Below, piece after piece: positions 24,185 to 36,544 of a DNA stretch of 64,000 nucleotides. The first letter of the stretch is position 1; every line of letters begins with the position of its first letter. Made by a program: the position numbers and the translations under genes. The DNA is from Cynocephalus volans (lineage: Eukaryota; Chordata; Mammalia; Dermoptera; Cynocephalidae), in assembly GCF_027409185.1 (NCBI RefSeq), contig NC_084463.1, positions 159,999,869 through 160,063,868 on the forward strand. Reading direction: 5' to 3'. The notes under the pieces were generated by a model, which saw nothing but the letters and a program-made list of their open reading frames with translations, did not search any database and was not told the DNA's origin.

Positions 24185-24330
24185 GGCAGGCTCATTTGAA
24201 TAAAATTGCCTTTCTGAAATGATTACCCTTGTAACGGGCTGTCAGAGAGCAATTTATACCCCACGCTGGGGAGGGGAATTTGCATCTCGTTAAACTCCCA
24301 GTCGTAATTATTTATATCCAACAACCCTCC
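24185..24330. promoter_or_regulatory. Candidate intronic enhancer with octamer and homeodomain motifs
   Basis: A locally A/T-rich island in G+C-rich DNA with CAATTTATA, ATTTGCAT (POU octamer core), CGTTAAAC and GTAATTATTTAT. It looks like a constrained non-coding element, but conservation could not be checked. Confidence 0.4.
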
Positions 24331-25294
24331 TGAATATTGCATTGGTTTTATTTTGGGGAGGGAGGGAGGGAAGGAGGTGGGGAGAAGCCTGGGAGAGAAG
24401 CAAGGAGGGGCTGGAGTTTAGGAAGAGACAGGGAAAGATTGGAGAGGGGGGAAGAGGAAGGAGCGGAAACACATGAAAAGTGACAGAGATGGAAGAGTAA
24501 TGGAGGAGAAAGTGGCCTGATGGGGAGAAAAGAAAGAGAAGACAGAGAAAATTAAATTCCAAACAGCATTTGTCAAGGCCCTGGATGCTGGGCATTTTTA
24601 CACATGTCATTTTACTTAATCACTCTGAGAAGTCCCATTATTCCCATTAACCACTGGAAAACCCATGTAGAGAGTAAAGATGCCTGGGGACTTGCCCAAG
24701 GTCACACAGCCAGCAGCAGGGAACTGGGACTCAGATCCAAGTCTGTTCCACTCCAGCATCCCCATGAAAGAGATGAAGGGCAGGACAGCCACAGGTGTAG
24801 CTCAGAGAGGTGGGGACCAAAAGAAGAGAAGAGGGCTGACCTGGAGAGGGGTGAGGTTGCAGGAGTGAGGCATGGAGCCAAAGAGCTATGTGGGAGGAAG
24901 CTGGGGAATGAAAGGAGAGGAAGCCCCCCTAAAAGACCATAGTGATGGGGTGAGAGACCATAGTGAGAGGCGGTGAGGTTTGACTCCATGCCCCACCCTT
25001 GCAGAGAGTCACAGGAGGACAGGGTTGGTTGGAGTTACATGTGTGAGGTGGAAGATGGGGCAAAGAGAGCCTCAGAAGGCCATCAGTAGTGTTTGGGGAG
25101 CCATCTCCAAGAGACCCACAAAGGCCAGCCCTCAGCTCCTTCCATCTAGCTCCTTCTGACTGCTGCCCTCCCAAACCTACAGACTCCACTGGGGACCCAA
25201 CTGTCCCGCCCCAGTGCCCCTCAAAGGGCTGTCCCTTCCCAGGCAGGGTGGAAGCAATCTGGGCACACAGCCCCCACTCCCTACAAACACTGTA

Positions 25295-25415
25295 GGGGTT
25301 ATATATAGCCTTGCCACTGCCTCTCCTCATTGGGTAATGGAGATAATTAACATGCGAGGGCTAATTAGCCAATCAAATTAAATGCAGCACCTGCTCCCAG
25401 CCTGATTGACGCCCT
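25295..25415. promoter_or_regulatory. Candidate intronic enhancer with homeodomain and CCAAT motifs
   Basis: Clustered ATAATTAACATG, GGCTAATTAGCCAAT, AATTAAATGCAG, CACCTG and CCTGATTGAC (a PBX-like core) within 120 bp. The TAATTA/CCAAT density stands out from the surroundings. Confidence 0.4.
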
Positions 25416-28400
25416 CACCCTACTCACACACACACATGCACCCCCAGCCCAGGGCAGAGAAGGGGGTCCCTCAGGTTTGGGGGAGGGAGAGGACAAAGCT
25501 CCCACTCTTCTCCAGAAGGGACAGCCAGAGACCCCCAGCAGAGGCACAGGTCTTGTGGCCAGAAGAGTGACGATCCTCCCACCCTCCCTGCTGGGGTCTC
25601 AATCTCAGTCTAGTCTAGCCTCTGACTGCCTCTCTCCCAGCCCCCACCCCAACCACTGGACACTATTTGGGGGAGGGAATTAATTAGCTATTGATTTCCG
25701 CTGGCAGAGGGAATAGGATTTCATGCTGACGTCCACTCACCTCCAAGCTCAGGAAGGGAGGGGATTCTTTTCCCTGCCCCACCCCCAGTGCAGCCCCCTG
25801 TCATCCTCACATCCCCCACCCTCTAGGCAGATGGCAGAAAGATTCTTGTGGAAAAGCCCAGGGGCAAGCTCTCCCTCTGTTTGGGAAGGTGGAGGAGGAC
25901 AGACAGAGTGAAGGATGGTGGGGAGGCCTCCAGAGGTTGGGAGGCCAACACCTGGTCCTGAAAGCCAGTTGAGGGAGGGAGGTATGTAAGGTGGGTGAGA
26001 GTCCAGGAGGGGGTGACTCTACTGATCTGCCTGGCCCCCCATGGGGTGCCGTGGGCAGGCACATGTCTGTGAGCCAGCTGTGGGGGCAGAGGCTGGGTGT
26101 GTGCAGCGCATCCAGGGAGGGGCAAGGGCAGGGTCTGTTCCTGCGGCCCCTCAAGGCTCATTACTCATTCTCCCCACAGCCTGCAGCTCTGCAGCACAAG
26201 CCAGCCTGGCGCGGTGCCGGGGCATGGGGGCTGCAGGGATGACCAGGAGGAAGCCCCAGCCCTCCCTGAGTCCTCTCTCCTGGGACCCAGGGGCCCTAAG
26301 GGCAGCTTCAGGCTTATGAGGCAGAGATAGTCCCCAGAGGCATGTGAGCTAAGCGGACACCTGGGTCCTTTCTGCCCCACCCCACCCTACAGTGCCCAGG
26401 AAACCTGCTTCTCTTCACTGCTCCTTCCCCTCCCTTCAGCTTCACCCTGCCCCAGGACCAGGCTTCCGCTGCCCCAGGCTGCAACCCACCCTTCTCCCAG
26501 GATGCACGGACTTCCTGCTGACCTAGGATGCTCTGTCCTGCCTCAGTTCCTGGTACTCAGCTCTCTGGCCTCAGCAGCAACCCCCGGCCTCCAGAGATCT
26601 CCTCCCCATGGCCGGGGTCATTGCCTCGCACAGCTATATCAAGTAAATGGTGTCCCCTGGAGTTGCACAAGGCGACAGCCCCTCCTCTGGGCTCAGGCAG
26701 TGCAGCGGAAGCCCCTCTGCACCCACAGGGTTCAAGCACTGTCTCCCAAGACCCACTTTCTTTTTCTGGTGCCCATTGCTAGTGCAGGGACACTGGCCAG
26801 AGTGGCCCCGGGGTACCCTGCCTGCTCACTGACGTCAGCACAGTGCACGTTGCCAACCACTGCTGGCCCAGAGCCACCACTCCCCTGGGGAGATGACCTC
26901 TCCCGGGTAATCCTGGGATTCTGCACCCAAGTCAGCACCGTAGCACCCGCTACCAACAGATGGACTCTGCAGCCTTGCACCAATGGTGACAGAGCTGGAG
27001 GGGGTGGGAGTTGGGGTGACTAGGGTGCCCTTGGGACCTCTGCCTGCTCCCTCTCCCACTGTACCCTCTCCCAGCAACTCTTCTTGGGTCCTCCTAAGCC
27101 AGACAGCTTCCTCCTCATTTTCCCACTGCCAGGCCAGTGGCACTGTAGCATCTGGCTGCAATTTTTGGACTCACCACCTTGCATCAGGCACCAGGCTGAG
27201 CCCACATGTGCACTGTCTTATTTAATGCTCTGGGTTTGAGGAGTTAGTTTTGTCACCCCATCTTACAGACAAGGAAACTGAGCTTAGAGCAACGAATTCA
27301 CTTGCCTGATGTCATGGTGTAGGTAAGGGGTCTGCTGGCTCCATAGTCTATGGCCTTTAGCCTTTACCCTACACTGTCAAAAGGCTGTGGGGCAGTGTTT
27401 GGGGATCAGAACCCACCCTCCTCTCATCTGGCCTTCACTGGGAAAACTGCCCTCTATAGATGCCCCAGCCTCTGATCTGGGAGGGAAAGGCAGGGGCCTC
27501 AGAGCTCATGGAGCTCATCCCCCTCATTTATTCTGAGGTGGAAACTGAGTCCCAGAAAGGGGCATTGACCAACCTGGGATCACACAGAAGACAAGACTTA
27601 ACCAAGGTTACTGGCCTTCCATTCTAGATGCTTCCCACTGTACCTGCTGATCCAGACCTGGCTTTCCTGCCTGACCAAAGACGTCAGCCTCCACACCACC
27701 AGTGTAAATTGAACAAATGAGTGCAGATTCTGTGGTGAGATAGTCTGTGCCCACCCTACAGAGCCCCTGGCCAGGGGCCCTCTGACAGCATCCACACTGC
27801 CTTTCTGGCCATGCCCACAGCGCACACACACACACACATACACACATGCACACCCCTCCAGCCACGGGAATGCCAGCCTCCCTCTGGCTCTCCTTTCCTC
27901 ACGCCAGCATCCTCTCCTGCCAGCTGGGAGTGAGACAGCAGGGGCCTCCCCCAGGCTCCAGGGAGGAAGAGCTGGGTTTACACACATTCTGGTGGCCCCA
28001 GAAGGCAGCCCGTGGACAGGTGGGAGAAGTGCGTGTTATGGGGGGGAGATTTTGGCTCAAGCTAAAGAGAAACTTGCTGGCAATCCAAATCACCGAACAG
28101 TGGAGTAGGCTGGCTCCGGGGGGGTGGTGAGTTCCCCGTCTGTGGAGGTGTGTGAGCTGAGGCGGATGACTACTGCTCAGCGATGCTCAGAAGGGGGTTC
28201 TTGAATCATCTGGGAGAAGGACATCAGACTGCTTGACCCCTGAGGTCCCTTTCAGGTGCAAAATGTATCCTGGAGGGTCCCCTCTCCCCACTGAAACCTC
28301 AAGCAGGATTGGCAACCTGCCAACAGTTCCTACTTCCCCTTCCTGCTCCTTTCTTACAGCCCCGATGACCTGGCAGAGACAAGGGAAGACCCCAGGCATG

Positions 28401-28439
28401 TGCACACCCAGACACAACCTCAGCAGAGGGCAAAAACAA

Positions 28440-28640
28440 GATAGGGCAGTGTTGGCACTGGAGCCTGGGTTCAAATGCCAGCTCTACGCTATCTAGCTGT
28501 GTGACCCTTGGTAAGCTACTTAGCCTCTGTGTGCTTCAGTTTCCTTATGTGTAAAATAGAGATAATAGTAGTGTTTCCAAAATTAGAATTAATATATGTA
28601 AAGTGCTGAGTACAGTTCCTAGCATAGACTGAAGTGTGAA
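28440..28640 (+). repeat. MIR SINE fragment
   Basis: Clear MIR core: GGGTTCAAATGCCAGCTCTA, AGCTGTGTGACCCTTGG, then TCAGTTTCCTTATGTGTAAA. Ancient, no target duplication. Confidence 0.7.
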
Positions 28641-29359
28641 AAAGTGTGTGTTGTATTAATGATTACTTTTAAAACTCCTCAACTTAGCCTTTTACAGTCT
28701 GCAGAACTACATGTGCCTAATGTTTCCTTTGATCCTCTCCAGAGCTTGGTGAGGGAAGTAAGCAAGGCAGGTATTATCGCTGCCCCCTTTTACAGATGAG
28801 GAAACTGACACAAAGGGGAGAAGGCACCCGCCCAAGGTCACACAGCTCATAAGTGGCAGAGTTCAGACTCAGATTTGGTTCTGTCTAACCCCTAATTCCC
28901 CTGTGCTCTGCTCCACTCTACTGGGCACCTTGTCCAGCCTAGGAAGATAAAAGAAGGAAGGAATAAGTCTGAAGACAAGTGGGAGTCCCATTCCAGCATG
29001 GGCTGGGAGTGCATGGGTGTTTGCAGGTCCCTCTGAGCAGGTGTCTGTGTACTTGGAGAGAAGCATGAAGGGGGTTGGGCATAAGGAGTGGCAGCTGGGG
29101 CATGTGGGGCTGAGGAAATGGGTGGGCTGGGGACGGAGGTGTGATGGAATGATTCAGTGGAGTGGGGGCTGGAGCACAGGTGTGTGGGACCATGGGGGTA
29201 GGTAGGGGGGATGAGCACACCAAGTTTCCCTGTGCTGTGCACAGCTGGGGCATGCTGACCTGGGTGGGGGCACTCCAGTGATACAGAGGGGACAGGTGGT
29301 TTCCAGGGGCAGTCTTGTGAGTATGAGGTGTCTGGGAATGTTCCTAAAGGTACCTATGA

Positions 29360-29362
<3 letters not shown>

Positions 29363-29410
<48 letters not shown>
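29363..29410 (+). repeat. (TG)n microsatellite
   Basis: A pure TG run of about 48 bp. Confidence 0.95.
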
Positions 29411-29413
<3 letters not shown>

Positions 29414-32299
29414 ACAGGTTATGATAATGATGATAGAAATGGCTACCATTTACTGGGGATCTGCTATGTGCCTGACAAACATGTCAGATAAATAAAGTTC
29501 ACAGAGTGCTTAGCACAGAGCCAGGCACACAGTAGGTACACAATAATATAGTTGCTGTTGTTATTATCATTGCCATCATAATCATTTCATCCAGTCCTGG
29601 TAACATCCTCATGAGGTAGGTATGAGGACCCCCATTTTACAGATGAGGAAACTGAGGCTCACTGAGGGGCATAACTGAATCCATGCAACCTCACTCTCAC
29701 CCCACCATGTTACACGGCAGTGGTGGCAGAGGGAGAACAGCTTTGTAAATGGCAACATGCCATGCACACACGGGAAGGTGTGCGCCAGATTATTTGTTGA
29801 ATGAGTCTGGCAGAGCCATGGGCCTGTCAGTGTGGAAGGGGCCAGCAGGGAGGGGAGCTGCACCAACAGATGGAGCAGCAGGGTGGGTGGCATGTGAGGA
29901 CACACAATCGGGGCATCCCTGTGGGGGCTGAGCCCAGGAGCTGCAAATGAATGGACAGTGTGTCTCCTGCAAAAGGTAGGGGTAGGGGACCCCTGTATGT
30001 GAGGATTAATGTTGGGGGTGGGGGGCGCCTAGAAATGGGAAGGTTCTGAGGGAGGCCAGATGAGCCTGAGCACTGGGCTAGACCCACAGGGATTGTATCA
30101 TGGTCAGAAGGGGTAGGAGGGCCTGGGGTTTGAAGGCTTTCTGAGGATACAGAGATAAGAGAGAGAGAGAGAGTGAAAGTGGGAGAGAGGATAAGGGAGT
30201 GAGCCAAGGCACAAAAGAGTGTGTTGGCGTGCATGTGTGTGTGAGTGTGCACATACACACGGGCCTGGGGCAGAGTGCTTAGGACCCAGACAAGCGCATG
30301 GTACTTAAGGATGTGCTGGGGGAGTAGGGCTGGTGTGTCTGGGAGGATGAGCATGTGTGGGTGTGTATACCTGGGAGTGCTGGCGTGTGTGCAGGGGAGG
30401 GTGTGTCCCAGGGAGTGAAGAAGCGTATGGAAGGAGTGCAGGTGTGCCTGAGATGCCTGCGAGCCTGGGGAGGTGAGTGGTTGGATGGGGGGCTGTGTGC
30501 GTCTGAGGTGGAGGGCTGGCAGTGCCGTGCTGGAGGCTCTGGGGGCACAGAGGGGCCATGTGTGTGTCATGTACATGAAAGCAGGGCGTCTGGAGGAGGT
30601 CTCTGAGGCAGGCAACGAGGTGGCAGTCTCTCTGGGCGGGGAGTGTGGGCGGTGTGCTGCCGGGAGGTGTATTGTGTACGCAGGTGTGTGTGCCTGTGTA
30701 GGTGTGTGTCTGCATGGATGCCACCAAGCGTGTGTATCAGTGTCAGGGTGTCTGTGTCACTGGCAAGGGTGGGCAGGAGGGAGCAGCTGGACCTGGGGAG
30801 AAACCAAGAGCCTGGAAGGGAAGAGAGGTCCCCTACATCCCCTCTGGAACCGAGCCCCCTCCTCTCAGGAGTCTGTCATCTTCTGGATTCAACCCAGGCC
30901 AAGAAACCAGGAGAGGCCCAGGCTCCTGGCGAGAACACCCCAGCAGCCACTGCCTGTGGTCAGTCCCACCCACCCCTGTGGACCTGAGGACAGAATGGGG
31001 TTGAGAACACTTCCTCTAGCAGGAATAAAGGGCCCCCCAGCTAGACCCTTCTCCCCTGCCCCTGAAAAGATCCAGTGAGCCTTAGATGCCAGCATCCCTG
31101 CAGCCATCCCTGGAAGCAGGAGGAGTTAGGGACCTCAGCAGATGAAGCACCCACAAAACAGAAGGCCTCACATTTAACAGACCAGCCAACCTCCCTCCTC
31201 TCTTTCTTTCTTCCTTCTCCCTTCTCTGTTTCTCCTCTGGCAGGAGACAGAGAACGTAAAACCGTAAAGTCCACCCTCCTCCAAAAGGAACGCGCAGACA
31301 CTGGGAAGGTGGACAAGAGGCAGAGGCAGGAATGAATGGAAGGTCTTTACCCACCCCACCCCCAAACACATATGAAAATGAGGATGTACAGAAGCCCCCA
31401 AGGCAGTCAAGAGGACTGGAGGCCCAAGACCCACCCCATAAGATTTATTTCATCACTCCAGGTCTGGACAGCCTCCCCCTTCACCTCCAGGCACCAAGAA
31501 ACAGCCCCCTCCCAGCCTTTGCTGGCTCAATGAGGCACCAAATAGCCTCTCCCAGGACTCAGGAAGGGAGTGAGAATAAAGGAGACAACAGCCCCCCAAA
31601 GCCAATTGTGCCTCCAAGAGCCCATCAAGGGTTCAAGGGCTCATGCCCCAGCCCAAAGAACCCAGGACAGACCCATCTTTCAGCTGGGGGAAGAGGCTGG
31701 GACATGAGAAATGGTCCCCTCCTCTTTAGGGGTGGGGGAGCAAGCCCAGGGCCCTGCAGCTTTCTCTCCCCCTGCAGCACTCTCTGACCAGAACCCTGTC
31801 GCCACCCCCAGCACATTCCCACCTCAGCACAAGCCCCCTCCTACTGATTTCCCAGTTTCCCTCTTTTATAACCCCCAGCCACCCCCCACCCCGCAAGCTT
31901 CCGCTCCTCTCCCTCAGGCCCCCCATCTTCCCAGCTCTCCACCAGCACAGACCCATCTTTGCCTCGAACACCTTGGCACCTTCCCTTCTGCTCCCTCCCA
32001 ATAACCTCGTCTCCCCTTGGCTCCCATCCCCCAGGAAAGACTGGTCCTCCGTGGTTCCCCCCAGCACGAAGCCCTTGGCCTGGCCACTGCTCCTTTGCTC
32101 TCCACTTCTCTCTTCTCTCCTCTCCAGCCCCGTCTCCTCCTCCCACGAAGTCCAGTTCCTCCCTGGTTCCTCCCCTGCAGACCCTCGGAGCACAAGAGCT
32201 CTCCAGCCCCTCTGACCCAGCACTGTTTCCAGCCCCTGGGGCTAGCACAGACTGGGGACCCCCCCTTCAGAACGCCCCTGACAGCCCTCTGGATGCCCC

Positions 32300-33320
32300 T
32301 CCTCCTCTCCCCATCCCTTCCCCCCAACGACCCTCCCTCCTATCCCCTCCATTCGCCCCAGCTCGGGGCCAGTGCCCCTTCCACAGGGAGCCTCCGACCC
32401 CCAACACCCCCCACCCACCCCCCCACCCAGCAGCTTCGCCTCCTCTCTGTCACCCAGCCAGACCGCTCAGCGCGGCGCCCCCGCCCCCAGATCCATCCTT
32501 TCTGCCTTCCCCGCCCCCTCCGATCCGCTCCCCTCCCCCGATCGGCTCCCGCCCCCCGCCCGTCTCCGCCGCAGCCCCCCCTCCCGTACCTGGTTCTGGG
32601 GGCACCAGGAGCTGGAGGGTGGGGATCAGAGCCCCGGGGCCGCCCCGTGTCCGGCCAGTGGCAGGGCCGGAGCCAGCGGTGTCGGCCGCCTCGCGCCTCT
32701 CTCGCTCCCCGCCGCGTCCCCGCCCGCCCGCCCCGCCGCGGTGCGCTCCGAGGAGGATGCTCCGCGAGTCAGGGCGGCTGCTCCCGCCGCCGCATCCCTG
32801 CAACACCGACTGACGGCAGCATCGGCACCAGTGCCCGCCCCCCCGACGAGCGCATTGGGCCACGCTGCGCTAACGGACGAGCGGCGCAGCCAATGCAAAG
32901 GCGCAGAAGCCGCCAGGCCCGCTGCTCCACAGACCCACCTCCCTCCCCTCCGCGGGACCCAGGCGTCCCTGCCCCAGGGCATCCGAGCTCTTCCCCGCCT
33001 GTCGAGGTCCTTAGCCTGGGCGCCCGGGCCACCAACTAGGCAGACCCCCAACCCAGCTTCAGTGCCTTTTCCTGGAACCCAGGCTCCCTAGCCCCTCTCT
33101 CATTGAATTGGGCCCTTGGGTTCCGCACTCCCCGGCCGGCGGGTCTGTGTGCCAGCGCCCAGGGCTGTGACAAGCTGAAGGAGAGGCTGTGGACCCCGAC
33201 TCGGGGCACCGAGGGAGCAGGACCGGTTCGGGGCCCGGGCCGCAGCGCCCTCTGCTGGCTACGCCCAGGGGTGGGCCCGGGCTGCGAGGAGCCTAGGGTG
33301 GGAGGACCCTGTCCACGGCC
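32300..33320 (-). promoter_or_regulatory. NRXN2: CpG-island promoter of NRXN2 alpha
   Basis: Dense CpG and GC-box sequence surrounds the predicted first exon. On the minus strand two CCAAT boxes lie just upstream, at 32854-32858 (direct) and 32890-32894 (inverted). The second overlaps an ATGCAAA octamer-like core at 32893-32899. No TATA box was seen, as expected for a dispersed CpG promoter. Confidence 0.6.
32590..32820 (-). other. NRXN2: NRXN2 non-coding first exon (predicted)
   Basis: In the CpG island a consensus donor, CCAG followed by GTACGG, ends a G+C-rich segment at 32590. The next acceptor in line is that of the first coding exon at 23325, with a 9.3-kb intron between. No ATG-led neurexin frame lies here, so it would be 5'UTR. 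The right boundary (transcription start) is only estimated, from the CCAAT boxes just beyond. Confidence 0.5.
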
Positions 33321-33835
33321 ACTGGGGGCTTTTTCCAGCCGGTACCCTGCCTCTCACCGCCTGAGGGCTCCCTGGATTGGAGCCACCAGAACTGGGGAGG
33401 GAGGGACTTTGCTGGAATAAGGATGGAAGTGGTGGGGGAGGGAAAGGAAGCGATGGGGGGTGGGGGTAGACCTAAGGGTTTGGGGTTTCCCAGCCCTGCC
33501 TCGCAGGAATCCCAGAGTTTGAAGCCAGACTCCCAGTCCTGCCTGGAACCCTGAACTGGGGTAGGAGTAGGTTTGCGGGTAAGGTTGCGGCTGCAAATTC
33601 CTGGTCACTGAGGGAAGCTGACAGCATCCCCCTTCTCTGTTCTCCTCCCCACAATCATGAGTTTCAGAGTGAGTGTGATACTGGGGTGCGGTGTTCCCTA
33701 TAAAGGCGTCTACATCACTGTGCATGTGTATGAGTGTGGGGGGAGGAAGATACCCCTTCACTCATTCAGCCAATGCAAGGTGGACCTGGCACCTAGTGTG
33801 TGTACCACAAAGTTGGACACTGGGCTTCTGAAGGA

Positions 33836-33940
33836 GGCAGTGAGTGAGTGAGTGAGTAAGTGAGTGAGAGTGTGTGTGTGTGTGTGTGAGTGTGTGTATG
33901 TGTGAGTGTGTGTGCGTGTGTGTGTGTGTGCGCGCGTCAG
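33836..33940 (+). repeat. (TGAG)n / (TG)n compound microsatellite
   Basis: GTGA/TGAG tetranucleotides pass into TG with TA, GA and CG interruptions and end in CGCGCG, so it is an alternating purine-pyrimidine tract. Confidence 0.9.
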
Positions 33941-36329
33941 CGTCAGACTCTTCTGCCAGCTCCCTCCAGGACCCTGATTTCTGTTGCAGGTCTCTGATCT
34001 GCACAGCTGGTAATAGTTGGCACTTCCTTAGCCAGAGGCAACATGCAAAGACACTCACATTCAACCACTAATGCATACATACGCACATGGGGGCACACTC
34101 ACAACCCTGCACTCCTGTGTACACAAACACTCCCAAAGAGACACACAGGCACACCTGCAGAAATGCCCTACCATTGTAAGAAGCACATACTTGCCCCAAA
34201 ACACACATACACACTTGTGCACACAGATACCTACACACTCAGAGGCAAATACATACCCAGGAGAACGGGTGCACACAGGACCTGCCCACAGGGTCATCCT
34301 GTCTCCCTGAGGCACTTTGCAGAGAGTGGTCAATTACTCAGTGGATGAATGTGGACCCCAACCGCCAGAAGGAATGTCCTTCCCCATCCTGTGAGAGGCT
34401 GAGAGGGGCACCTAGGCTGCAAGGGGTGTTTCCTAGGGGTTGGAAAGGGAGATCCCTGAGCCAGGTCCCAGGCTTGGGGCCCACTCTGACCTTGCAAGGA
34501 CCCTCAGGTCATCCTCATCAAGGCCACTGGAGAAGCCAGAGAATGGGAACTGCTGAGTCAGGGCCTGTGGATGTGAAATTGCTTCTCTGACCCCACAGCC
34601 CACTGCCCTGCCCATCCTCCACTGCTCCTCTTCCTGCAGCCTCCTCACAGTCTCACACACACACTGTCTGTCCAGGCACCAGGGCATATATGGGCAGACA
34701 GATAGACATGTGCAGTGACTCAGAGACTGACTCTCAGACCCCTAGAGATGAGCCTGGGCAGGGAGGGAGGTGAGAGTGAGCACTTGTCTCCTGTCGCCAC
34801 CCCCAGCTTTGCCCATCAAGGGCAGGAAAGGTCACCTGGAAACTGCCACACCTCCCTGCCCCTCCCCTTACAGGAATATCTCTCCTACAAGGTCGAAGGT
34901 CCAGACTACCAATGCAGTTGGGACCCACCACTTTGGGATACACCCACACACATACTGACACCCCACACACACAGGCACCCACCCAGTGTGCACACTCAAG
35001 TGATGTGCTGAGCACACGCCCTTCTCCCATGTGGACAGGCCAGTGGGGACACACAGGGGAGCAGAAACACAGCAAATACCGCGTGCATGTTGATACACAC
35101 ACATGCACACATGCATACACGCACACACGTGAAGCTCAGACACCAAATTCATACACGTGCAACCATGAAAAGACAGGCACACATCACATCCCAGGTGGGG
35201 CAGACCTGGGCATATACACACATATACACACACTGGAAGAAGCCAGGCAGGGGCTGGGAGTGGGGTGGGGAGGAGAACCGACCAAGCTGCGGGGATGGAG
35301 GCAGCACGGGAGGCAGGCGGCACAGGAGCGAGCTGCTCTTCACAACACAATCATCGCCGTCTGTTGTTATAGCAACTCAGCCCCCAAATCGTGAAACGGA
35401 TATTACAGCCTCAAGAGGGGGAAGGGCGGGAGGGGGCTGAGGACAGAAAGAGGGACAGAGCAGGGAACCCAGTGGGGGACAGGGCTCAGAGGCCCCACAG
35501 GGGGCAGGGCTGCAGCTGAGATGTAACGGGGAAGGAGAAGGGGGTGACCTAAAATAAGGAATAGGCTAGAGGGAGTGGGGTCTCAAAGGTAGAGATGGAC
35601 ATGAAGTGGAGGAATCCTGGGGGAGGCAGCTATAGCATTCATGAGGGAGCTGAAGCCATTGACAAGTCTGGAGATATTGTGCTTTGCAGGTAGGAGTTGG
35701 GGGTGCTCAGGTTTCCACCTCCAGGACAGTCCCACTGCTGCTGTAGGACATCCCCCAGTTTGAGGGGCTGGGGAAGTAGCTCCCATTCTCAGGGCTGCTG
35801 TCTGGAGTCGCCTGACCCCAGAGACGGCCTGACCCAGCTTCAGAACCTTTAGGAAACTCCCAGTCCACCCTGCCCATGCAAACCAGCCTTAGCCTTCTTC
35901 AGATAGCATTGACCCCCAAAACCTCCACGCTGCAAGCTCAGGAGGGAAGAGCTGGGTTGGGAGAGGCCGCCAGAGGCTGAGAGCAGGATCAATATGCATT
36001 TCCTCTGGAAGTCACTGTCCTTCCGGCTGGCAGCAGCACCAGGCCAGGAGGCTGCAGGGCCAAAAAGTGCAGCCCCCACCCTGATGCGCATGCCCAGTGG
36101 AGCCTATGACTGCTTCTCCCTCCACCTTCTCTCCCCACAAGCCAGCACTCTGGGCTGCCCCCTCCCTCCCAATTCCTGCAGTGAGAGCCCCTTTGCTGGT
36201 AGTGTTCAAGCAGGGGCCGAAAGGCCACCTGTCAAACTGGGGAATTTTGGCTGTGGGCTGAAGGCTATGGTTATACATGACCACTGGGCTCAGCAATTCT
36301 GGGTGCAAAGATACGCCAGTTTCAAGTTT

Positions 36330-36535
36330 TAGATCCCCAAGATTCTGGATTGCTCAAGATTCTAGACCCTTCCCCAAAGTCTTATGTTCCAAGGTTTTCT
36401 GATTCTAAGGTTTTATCCCCCAAGATTCCAAACACATGAGATTCCAGACCTCCCCCAAGTTTCTCTGGCTTCATAGGTCTAGATTCCAAGTCTGTAGTCT
36501 TTATAAGTCCAGCCCCCCAGGATTCTAGGCTTGGA
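36330..36535 (+). repeat. Diverged tandem repeat near the RASGRP2 3' end
   Basis: Repeated words CCCCAAGATTCT, CAAGATTCTAG, CCCCCAAGATTCC, TGAGATTCCAGA, CTAGATTCCAAG and CCAGGATTCTAG recur about every 20-35 bp. Degenerate minisatellite-like DNA just downstream of the RASGRP2 poly(A) signal. Confidence 0.6.
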
Positions 36536-36544
36536 TGGTCCAGG

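Larger units (their letters stand above)
23326..32589 (-). other. NRXN2: NRXN2 first intron (9.3 kb)
   Basis: No coding exon seen. It holds AT-rich islands with homeodomain and octamer motifs (23785-23870, 24185-24330, 25295-25415, 25670-25740), a purine-rich run (24350-24560), MIR/L2-like pieces (24590-24760, 27200-27330, 28440-28640, 28735-28880, 29430-29690), CA and TG repeats (27820-27848, 29363-29410), GT-rich DNA at 30220-30760, and the left side of the CpG island. Confidence 0.6.
32910..36540. other. Intergenic region NRXN2 to RASGRP2
   Basis: Between the NRXN2 promoter and the RASGRP2 poly(A) site. It contains the right part of the CpG island (to about 33320), a TGAG/TG repeat (33836-33940), CA-rich stretches (34060-34260, 34930-35240), an RFX-type motif (35363-35376) and a diverged tandem repeat (36330-36535). 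No gene recognised on either strand. Confidence 0.6.

Noticed and set aside
26502-27023. 173-codon + strand frame in NRXN2 intron 1
   Set aside because: No recognisable domain, no splice context, ordinary intronic composition.
31959-33039. Long overlapping Pro/Ser-rich + strand frames
   Set aside because: They read the C-rich flank and CpG island of the NRXN2 promoter in several frames at once; no splice or domain support.
34060-35240. Array-like spacing of CA-rich words that could suggest a CRISPR-like or satellite array
   Set aside because: No constant direct repeat with unique spacers; it is interrupted CA simple sequence in a mammalian genome.
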